A stretch of DNA of 8,051 nt from assembly GCA_945878965.1 (NCBI GenBank), contig CAMCUJ010000055.1, positions 1 through 8,051 on the forward strand, in the 5' to 3' direction. Of the stretch, positions 1 through 5,724 are shown one piece after another (positions within the stretch are counted from its first letter, which is position 1; every line of letters starts with the position of its first letter). Both the position numbers and the translations under genes were made by a program. The notes beneath the pieces are model-generated. The model worked only from the letters and a program-made list of their open reading frames with translations. It ran no database searches and had not been told where the DNA came from. The stretch is from an uncultured Clostridia bacterium. GTDB taxonomy: Bacteria > Bacillota > Clostridia > Monoglobales > Monoglobaceae.

Positions 1-29
1 AATCATTTTTGATTGAAATTCTATTTCTA

Positions 30-59
30 TTGACAAGGCATTTGCAGATATGTTAAAAT
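30..59 (+). promoter_or_regulatory. sigma-A promoter of the Mrp/NBP35 gene
   Basis: A perfect -35 TTGACA lies at 30-35. The best -10 is TAAAAT at 54-59 (5 of 6 consensus), preceded by TG one base upstream (51-52), which makes it an extended -10. The spacer is 18 bp; reading TTAAAA at 53-58 instead gives 17 bp. Transcription would start near 66, leaving a leader of roughly 58 nt before the ATG at 124. The rest of 1-123 is AT-rich and shows no other feature I can support. Confidence 0.75.
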
Positions 60-123
60 GATAGTATTAAAGATGAATTAAATTTAGGTTTAAAATTTAC
101 ATATAGAAAGGTTCTGAATACAA

Positions 124-948
124 ATGAGTGAAAATTGTACACATGATTGCGGAAGCTGCGGCGAGAACTGCAGCGATAGAGCTCCCGAAAGCTTTATCGA
201 AAAACCACACGAACTATCAAAAATTAAAAAGGTAATAGGTGTTGTCAGCGGTAAGGGCGGAGTCGGTAAGTCGCTGGTAACTGCAATGCTTTCGGTTATT
301 TCTCAGCGTAACGGTTATAATACCGCTATACTTGACGCTGATGTTACAGGCCCGTCCATTCCAAAGATGTTCGGTATAGATGAAAAAGCTAAGAATACGG
401 AGCTTGGTTTAATTCCGGCTAAAAGCGGCAGCGGAATAAACGTTATGTCTATAAATCTTCTTCTTGCAAATCCCGATGACCCCGTTATATGGAGAGGTCC
501 GATTATTGCAGGTGTTGTTAAGCAGTTCTGGACAGATGTTATTTGGAACGATGTGGATTTTATGTTTATTGATATGCCACCGGGAACAGGCGATGTTCCG
601 CTTACTGTTTTTCAGTCAATCCCCATTGACGGAATTGTTATAGTTGCTTCCCCTCAGGAGCTTGTTTCTATGATCGTTAAAAAGGCTGTTAATATGGCTA
701 ATATGATGAATATTCCGATACTTGGCATTGTTGAGAATATGAGCTACGTTAAATGTCCTGACTGCGGCAAGGAAATAAAGATATTCGGCGACAGCCATAT
801 TGAGGACACTGCGGCGGAGTTCGGAATTGACGTTATAGGCAAAATTCCTGTTGAACCAAAGCTTGCAAAGCTTTGTGATGAGGGTAAAATAGAATTCTTT
901 GAGGGAGATTGGCTTAGTAAAGCAGCAGAATGTCTTCCAAATCTTTAA
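124..948 (+). CDS. mrp: Mrp/NBP35 (ApbC) family P-loop ATPase, Fe-S cluster carrier
   Basis: This is a 274-aa cytosolic ATPase of the Mrp/Nbp35 family, whose members hold and transfer Fe-S clusters to apo-proteins. A deviant Walker A, GKGGVGKS, spans residues 43-50. A switch-type DADVTGPS is at 71-78 and Walker B FIDMPPGTGD at 148-157. The CPDC pair at 211-214 is the cysteine pair that bridges a cluster at the dimer interface in the family. The N-terminus carries four more cysteines (C5, C9, C12, C16), a possible second cluster site. The length suits the bacterial short form; there is no N-terminal DUF59 domain. The ATG is preceded by GAAAGG (106-111), 12 nt away, which is rather long spacing but has no better rival. 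Promoter in front and terminator behind make it monocistronic and unrelated to the glycan operon. The symbol is a family name. Confidence 0.95.
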   Translation: MSENCTHDCGSCGENCSDRAPESFIEKPHELSKIKKVIGVVSGKGGVGKSLVTAMLSVISQRNGYNTAILDADVTGPSIPKMFGIDEKAKNTELGLIPAKSGSGINVMSINLLLANPDDPVIWRGPIIAGVVKQFWTDVIWNDVDFMFIDMPPGTGDVPLTVFQSIPIDGIVIVASPQELVSMIVKKAVNMANMMNIPILGIVENMSYVKCPDCGKEIKIFGDSHIEDTAAEFGIDVIGKIPVEPKLAKLCDEGKIEFFEGDWLSKAAECLPNL

Positions 949-957
949 TTTAATGAA

Positions 958-989
958 AAATCCCCGAACCATTGATGTTTCGGGGATTT
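958..989 (+). terminator. rho-independent terminator after the Mrp gene
   Basis: An 11-bp perfect stem begins 10 nt after the stop codon: AAATCCCCGAA (958-968) pairs with TTCGGGGATTT (979-989) around a 10-nt loop. The right arm runs into ATTAG and a run of seven T at 1002-1008, so the U-tract is weak directly after the stem. The run of A on the left flank (956-960) would serve as a U-tract on the other strand, so it could act in both directions. It separates the Mrp unit from the glycan operon. Confidence 0.85.
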
Positions 990-1036
990 ATTAGTATCGT
1001 CTTTTTTTAATAGGCTTGTTGTCTGCCGTGGATAAA

Positions 1037-1054
1037 AAAATCCTTGCGGATTTT
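1037..1054 (+). other. small A/T-flanked hairpin overlapping the operon promoter
   Basis: AAAATCC (1037-1043) pairs with GGATTTT (1048-1054) around the loop TTGC. An upstream GGAT (1030-1033) could instead pair with ATCC (1040-1043), giving a competing weaker stem. It resembles a minimal terminator, but the stem is short and mostly A/T, and the T run ends after four bases. Its loop and right arm contain the proposed -35 of the next promoter. It may be a backup terminator for the Mrp transcript or have no function. Confidence 0.35.
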
Positions 1055-1072
1055 CTGCCTATATGATATAAT
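1044..1072 (+). promoter_or_regulatory. extended -10 sigma-A promoter of the polysaccharide operon
   Basis: A perfect -10 TATAAT is at 1067-1072, with the extended -10 dinucleotide TG at 1064-1065. A weak -35, TTGCGG (3 of 6 consensus), sits 17 bp upstream at 1044-1049. Transcription would begin near 1079, giving a leader of about 50 nt. The quality of the -10 offsets the poor -35. No other convincing promoter is seen between here and the end of the window, so the three genes that follow are probably co-transcribed from it. Confidence 0.7.
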
Positions 1073-1131
1073 TATTCTGAGCAATTATGTAAAGAGCTAT
1101 GATTTGACAGATAAGAGGGAATGGTGCAAAA

Positions 1132-2412
1132 GTGAACAGCATAATAGAAGTTAAAAATCTGAGTAAGCTGTATAAGCTTTATAATAAGCCGTCAGACAGA
1201 TTGATTGACGCATTGCTTCCGTTTAAGAATAAGGAACGGTTTAAGAAATTTTACGCACTTAAGGATTTGAGCTTCAATATAGATAAAGGTGAAACCGTTG
1301 GAATTATCGGAAAGAACGGTTCGGGAAAGTCTACACTTTTAAAGATACTTACCGGAGTTATAACCCAGAGCGAGGGAAGTGCCGATGTAAACGGCAGAGT
1401 TTCGGCTCTCCTTGAGCTTGGTGCAGGATTTAATCCCGATTACACGGGAATTGAAAATATCTATCTTAACGGAACTATTATGGGCTGCTCAAAGGAAGAA
1501 ATGGATCAAAAGCTTGATGACATATTAAGCTTTGCGGAGATTGGGGATTTTGTTTATCAACCCGTAAAGACATATTCAAGCGGAATGTTTGTAAGGCTTG
1601 CATTTGCTGTTGCAATTAATGTAGACCCTGAAATTCTTATAGTTGATGAGGCATTGGCGGTTGGAGATTACAGATTTCAGGCTAAGTGCTACAATAAATT
1701 TGAACAGCTTAAGGCTATGGGAAAAACCATTCTTTTTGTAACTCACGATATTGACGCTGTGAGAAAATTCTGTTCACGTGCCATATGGATTGACGGCGGC
1801 AGAATGATTATGGACGGCGGAGTCCGTGATGTAACCTCTAAATATATGGAGTTTATAACCGGTGATAAATCCAAATCGGCTCTTGAATTTATAAATGCGG
1901 ATACCCTAAATTCAGAAAAGCCGAATAAAAATACGGAAGTAAAGACTTATAACAAAACCGAGTTTAAGCCTATTAACAGATACGGCTCAGAGGTTGGCTC
2001 AATTACATACTGTCAGACGTTTTCGGGTGAAAAGGAATGCTTTGCATTTGAAATAGGCGATAAAATTTCGGTATGTATTGAGTTTAAAATGCCAAACGGT
2101 GCAGATTTAAGCAGTCTTGCACTTGCGGTTTCGGTTAAGAATAAGAACGGACTTGATTTATTTGTGACATCTACCTATGACAAGGAAATTTTATTTGAGG
2201 ACGGAGAACGTATTCGTGCGGTTATTTCGTTTGACAATTATTTAAACTGCGGTGAATATACTCTGATTGCGGCACTTGAAAACAGGAATGAAAGTCCTAT
2301 AACATATTATGATTATATAGAGGGTGCAGGATATTTCAAGGTGGTTTCGGATAAGGAATTATACGGAATGCTTCAGCTTCCGTCTGAGATTACGGTTGAA
2401 TGCATTCAGTAA
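1132..2412 (+). CDS. Wzt/TagH-type polysaccharide-export ABC ATPase with C-terminal putative glycan-binding domain
   Basis: This is the 426-aa ATPase subunit of an ABC exporter for O-antigen- or teichoic-acid-like glycans. Residues 1-245 are the nucleotide-binding domain: Walker A GKNGSGKST at 60-68, the ELGAGF segment typical of Wzt/TagH at 95-100, a diverged signature YSSGM at 148-152, Walker B ILIVDEALAVGD at 168-179 with catalytic E173, and switch histidine H205 in THD. A low-complexity linker (about 246-280) leads to a beta-rich domain (about 281-405) matching in position and size the Wzt C-terminal domain that recognises the glycan in the O8/O9a exporters. There are no membrane segments, so it needs a Wzm/TagG-type permease, which is not in the window. 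The GTG start follows AGAGGGA (1114-1120); an in-frame TGA at 1105 prevents any much longer form. The next gene starts 36 nt downstream. Confidence 0.92.
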   Translation: MNSIIEVKNLSKLYKLYNKPSDRLIDALLPFKNKERFKKFYALKDLSFNIDKGETVGIIGKNGSGKSTLLKILTGVITQSEGSADVNGRVSALLELGAGFNPDYTGIENIYLNGTIMGCSKEEMDQKLDDILSFAEIGDFVYQPVKTYSSGMFVRLAFAVAINVDPEILIVDEALAVGDYRFQAKCYNKFEQLKAMGKTILFVTHDIDAVRKFCSRAIWIDGGRMIMDGGVRDVTSKYMEFITGDKSKSALEFINADTLNSEKPNKNTEVKTYNKTEFKPINRYGSEVGSITYCQTFSGEKECFAFEIGDKISVCIEFKMPNGADLSSLALAVSVKNKNGLDLFVTSTYDKEILFEDGERIRAVISFDNYLNCGEYTLIAALENRNESPITYYDYIEGAGYFKVVSDKELYGMLQLPSEITVECIQ

Positions 2413-2436
2413 CAAATTCACACCGAAAAGAGATTT

Positions 2437-2442
2437 AAGGAG
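2437..2442 (+). promoter_or_regulatory. ribosome binding site of the methyltransferase-glycosyltransferase fusion
   Basis: A full AAGGAG core lies 6 nt before the ATG at 2449. It fixes the start of the fusion and shows that the methyltransferase is the true N-terminus. The intergenic gap of 36 nt contains no terminator. Confidence 0.8.
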
Positions 2443-2448
2443 ATAGCT

Positions 2449-5400
2449 ATGGGCAATGGTAATGAAATAAATTCCAAGCAGTATTGGGACGAGAGGTTCG
2501 GGTCGGGGGACTGGGAGGATAAAAAGGGCAGGGAACAGAGTACATTTTTTTATAAGCTTGCACTTGATAATTTCCCAAAGTGGCTTGAAAATGAAATAGA
2601 CAAGGATGTGCTTTCGATATGTGACTTAGGCTGTGCTGAGGGCGAGGGCGTTTTTGAGCTTGGCAAAAAATTCAGAGGTTCAAAGATTTCGGGCATTGAC
2701 ATATCCGAAGAAGGAATAAAAAAAGCAAAGAGCTATTATCCTGATTATGAGTTTATAGCGGAGGATATAGGCAAGCTTGACAGGAAGTTTGACGTTGTAT
2801 TTACATCAAATACGCTTGAACATTTCAGTGACCCTAATTCATTCATAAAGACTATACTTACAAAGACGGAGCGGTATTTTATAATGCTTCTTCCGTTTCG
2901 TGAATTTAACCGAATTGATGAGCATTTTTATACATTTGATTACAACAGCTTTCCTATCAATAATGAGGAATTTTCACTTGTCTATTTTAAGGAGATTGAC
3001 TGCCGCTACCTTGATAATACGCAGTGGATTGGTGAGGAAATACTTCTTATATATCAAAAGAAAGACAGTAAGAATTACGGCAGCAGAACTCTTGAAAATT
3101 TAAACTGCGGCAGATTTGACGAATGCCTAAAGCTTAAAAATCAGGGAGGACACACCGGCGAATTATTCAGCGAGTATGTGGGCGAGCTTTCAAAGCGTGA
3201 AAGCGAGATAAGCAAGCTTAAGGCTAAAATTGAAGAGGACAGAAACGCCATAATGCAGATACAGTTCGAGGCGGCTCAGCACAAGCAGGCGGAGCTTGAT
3301 GCCCGTGAAACTTATATATGGAAAACCGGTGTTAAGATTGAGTCGATTCTGAAAAAGACCGGAATTGCGTTCATTCGTTCGCTTCTTGATATTTCGGATT
3401 TTAAGAGAGTAGGTTTATGGCTTACTTTACGAAAGGGATTTAACGAAGCGTTCAACCGAGTGGATTCAAGAAAGAACAAAAAGCTTCACTACAGATTATG
3501 CAGGGATAAGTTTTTAGACTACAAAAGAAGCAGAAATGAAACTGCCTGTGTTGACATAACAGCATTTGACTGTCCATCCGAAAAGGGAAAGGTATCTGTT
3601 GTTTTGCCCGTCTATAACGGTGGAAATGTAATTTCTGAGGCAATAGAGAGTATACTTAATCAAAGCTATAAGAATTTTGAGCTTATAATTGTAAATGACG
3701 GGTCAACCGACAATACGGCTGAGATTATAGAAAGCTACAGAAAAAAGGACAACAGAATTAAGGTTATCAGCCAAGAAAACCTTAAAATCCCGACTGCACT
3801 TTCAAACGGATTTAGGATAGCAAGCGGAGAGTTTTATACATGGACGAGTGCGGACAATATTATGCTTGAAAACTGTATAGAGATTCTTGTAAAAAATCTT
3901 AATAATAAGCCGGACGTTTCAATGGTATACGGCAACATAAGGCTTATAAATGCAAAGGGAAATATAAAACGGGGACAGTTCTGGTTTGAAAAGCCTCTTT
4001 TCAGCGGAAATGTTATACTTCCAAAGAGTACGGATGTTCTTAACACACACGCCAATAACACTATCGGAGCGGCGTTTATGTACAGAGCAAAGGCGGCGTA
4101 TATTTTAGAGGATTATTCAAAATACAAGCATACTCTTGAGGATTATGACTACTGGATGAGGATGAATTCTCTTTTAAAGATTGAGCATATAGACGAAGAT
4201 GAGCCTATATATCTTTACCGATGGCACGAGGATTCGCTTACGGCACACGACAAGGAGCTTGGAATTACCAAAAACCGCTACAAGCTTATGGTGCTTGATG
4301 ATTTCAGACGTGATTTTTATATGTCGTCGCTTATATGGGTGGCTGAGAGCGAAGATAAAAACAATGAGTATTTCAGGGCATTCAAAAAGTCGGCAGAGCA
4401 GGCAGGGCATATATTTATGACCGCAAAGGAGGCTCTTTCGATGAGCCTTCCTACAGTTTCGCCGAATCTTTGTTATATATACTTCGGAAACAACATCGAA
4501 AAAAGCTGCATAAATGATATGCAGAGATTTTCGGGAACTGTGCTTGTATCGGACAATACAGCCTGTATAGATAAGGAAAAAGCAGAATTGTTTGATGCGG
4601 TTATTAGCACCGAAGATATCGGGAAATTAAAAAGCTTTGGCGGTTTTAGGGGCGTTCTTTATACGAAGGACAAGGAAAATCTGTTTGCACTTATTGACAG
4701 CAAAATGAAGAACAGAATTCTTTATAAGCTTGAGGGCAGAATTGAAACAGATAATAATTATGAAAAAAAGATATCAATAATCATATGCACCTATTTAAGA
4801 GGAGAAAAGCTGATAGATGCATTATGGTCGGTTATACGGCAGTCCTTCAGCAAAAAGGAATATGAGATTATAATAGTAGACAATGCACCGAACGAATCGG
4901 GAATTGAGGATGAAATAAATCTGTTTGCGAAGAAGTATTCACAGTTTGAGGGCTTTATAAAGTACATAGCAGTACCGCAGAAGGGATTATCTTATGCAAG
5001 AAATGCCGGAATGTGGGAGGCAACGGGTGAATATCTATTATTTATAGATGATGACGCACTCGCAGACTATTACCTTCTTGAGGAGCTTTACTCGGGATTT
5101 AAGTATCACCCAAATGTCGGGGTACTTGGCGGGCAGATAATACTTGATATACCGTTCCCAAGACCTGAGGTGTTAAAGCCCGGCTGGGAGAGTCTTTGGA
5201 GTCAGTTTAAGGTTTCGGATACAAGCTTTAAGGAGGTAACACAGCAGTTTGAGTTTCCGTATGGTGCAAACTATGCGGTAAGGCGGTCGGCTATAAGGAG
5301 AGTCGGCGGATTCAGAATGTGTTACGGAAGAACGGGCAAGGATTTTGCGGGAGGTGAGGAAACGGCTCTTGCGTTTAAGATGCGTCAGATTGGTTATTCG

Positions 5401-5706
5401 GTGGGAATACAGCCACGTGCGAAGGTTCTTCACAGGGTTGACAATGACAGGTTCACTAAGGAGCACGTTAAAAAGACCATCAGAGCCGGAATACTTACAA
5501 CTTATAGATTTTTTAAGGATTTACACACGCCTGTCGGATGGTCAGAGCGTTATATTAAAAATCAGATTAAAATTACAAAGGGGGAACTAAGGCGTTTTAT
5601 TCGCCACAAGGTATCTCAGATTGAAATTTTTCATAAAAGCTCTAATCTTGCCGCATGGCAGGAGATGCTGGAGATAGTAAGAAAGGATAAAAAGAAACAG
5701 CTTTAA
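2449..5706 (+). CDS. four-part fusion: SAM methyltransferase, coiled coil, GT2 glycosyltransferase, GT2 glycosyltransferase
   Basis: This 1085-aa cytosolic enzyme has no signal peptide or clear membrane helix. Residues 1-205 are a class I SAM methyltransferase: glycine-rich motif CDLGCAEGEG 58-67, acidic GIDIS 82-86, and TLEHFSDP 122-129. Residues about 240-288 are charged and heptad-like, probably coiled coil, followed by a basic helical stretch to about 370. The first GT2 domain spans about 382-630: VSVVLPVYNGG 382-392, NDGSTD 416-421, WTSADN 465-470 in the DxD position, and LEDYDYWMR 563-571 as likely catalytic base. An unassigned alpha/beta stretch (about 631-765) precedes the second GT2 domain (about 775-1020), with ISIIICTY 775-782, VDNAPN 810-815, FIDDDA 865-870 and GGEET 968-972. 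The tail is basic and helical. It may polymerise and methyl-cap a glycan for the upstream ATPase. Sugar and acceptor are not inferable. The downstream protein repeats the GT2-linker-GT2 part. Confidence 0.9.
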   Translation: MGNGNEINSKQYWDERFGSGDWEDKKGREQSTFFYKLALDNFPKWLENEIDKDVLSICDLGCAEGEGVFELGKKFRGSKISGIDISEEGIKKAKSYYPDYEFIAEDIGKLDRKFDVVFTSNTLEHFSDPNSFIKTILTKTERYFIMLLPFREFNRIDEHFYTFDYNSFPINNEEFSLVYFKEIDCRYLDNTQWIGEEILLIYQKKDSKNYGSRTLENLNCGRFDECLKLKNQGGHTGELFSEYVGELSKRESEISKLKAKIEEDRNAIMQIQFEAAQHKQAELDARETYIWKTGVKIESILKKTGIAFIRSLLDISDFKRVGLWLTLRKGFNEAFNRVDSRKNKKLHYRLCRDKFLDYKRSRNETACVDITAFDCPSEKGKVSVVLPVYNGGNVISEAIESILNQSYKNFELIIVNDGSTDNTAEIIESYRKKDNRIKVISQENLKIPTALSNGFRIASGEFYTWTSADNIMLENCIEILVKNLNNKPDVSMVYGNIRLINAKGNIKRGQFWFEKPLFSGNVILPKSTDVLNTHANNTIGAAFMYRAKAAYILEDYSKYKHTLEDYDYWMRMNSLLKIEHIDEDEPIYLYRWHEDSLTAHDKELGITKNRYKLMVLDDFRRDFYMSSLIWVAESEDKNNEYFRAFKKSAEQAGHIFMTAKEALSMSLPTVSPNLCYIYFGNNIEKSCINDMQRFSGTVLVSDNTACIDKEKAELFDAVISTEDIGKLKSFGGFRGVLYTKDKENLFALIDSKMKNRILYKLEGRIETDNNYEKKISIIICTYLRGEKLIDALWSVIRQSFSKKEYEIIIVDNAPNESGIEDEINLFAKKYSQFEGFIKYIAVPQKGLSYARNAGMWEATGEYLLFIDDDALADYYLLEELYSGFKYHPNVGVLGGQIILDIPFPRPEVLKPGWESLWSQFKVSDTSFKEVTQQFEFPYGANYAVRRSAIRRVGGFRMCYGRTGKDFAGGEETALAFKMRQIGYSVGIQPRAKVLHRVDNDRFTKEHVKKTIRAGILTTYRFFKDLHTPVGWSERYIKNQIKITKGELRRFIRHKVSQIEIFHKSSNLAAWQEMLEIVRKDKKKQL
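3592..4338 (+). repeat. tandem-duplicated GT2 module, copy 1
   Basis: This segment of 249 codons aligns without a gap to 5890-6636 at a constant offset of 2298 bases. My hand count gives about 166 of 249 identical residues. The best-conserved DNA blocks are 3820-3864 (one mismatch in 45) and 4254-4316 (three mismatches in 63). Alignment continues beyond it through the linker and second GT2 domain, but with gaps and much lower identity. Confidence 0.9.
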
Positions 5707-5712
5707 GCTTTG

Positions 5713-5720
5713 AAGGTGAT
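5713..5720 (+). promoter_or_regulatory. ribosome binding site that decides the start of the last gene
   Basis: AAGGTGAT is an unbroken match to the 16S anti-Shine-Dalgarno sequence. It lies 4 nt before the ATG at 5725 (8 nt from its GG). The possible TTG start at 5710 is upstream of this site and has no ribosome binding site of its own at usual spacing, so the ATG is preferred. Confidence 0.8.
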
Positions 5721-5724
5721 TTAT

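Noticed and set aside
1..29. Short inverted repeats (AATCA/TGATT at 1-14 and GAAAT/ATTTC at 15-27) as a terminator or operator
   Set aside because: Stems are only 5 bp and A/T-rich with no U-tract; expected by chance in this AT-rich stretch.
616..972. Open frame on the - strand, 118 codons, overlapping the Mrp gene
   Set aside because: It runs antisense through the Mrp coding region and the terminator, has no family motif, and is low-complexity, as expected for the reverse of an AT-rich gene. The same holds for the other short - strand frames inside the glycosyltransferase genes.
1121..1135. Four-codon leader frame (ATG GTG CAA AAG TGA) overlapping the GTG start of the ABC ATPase
   Set aside because: The only Shine-Dalgarno-like sequence (1114-1120) is almost touching this ATG, too close to serve it, but is at usable distance from the GTG at 1132.
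5710..5724. TTG start that would add five residues to the last glycosyltransferase
   Set aside because: The strong AAGGTGAT ribosome binding site lies inside this extension and serves the ATG at 5725.
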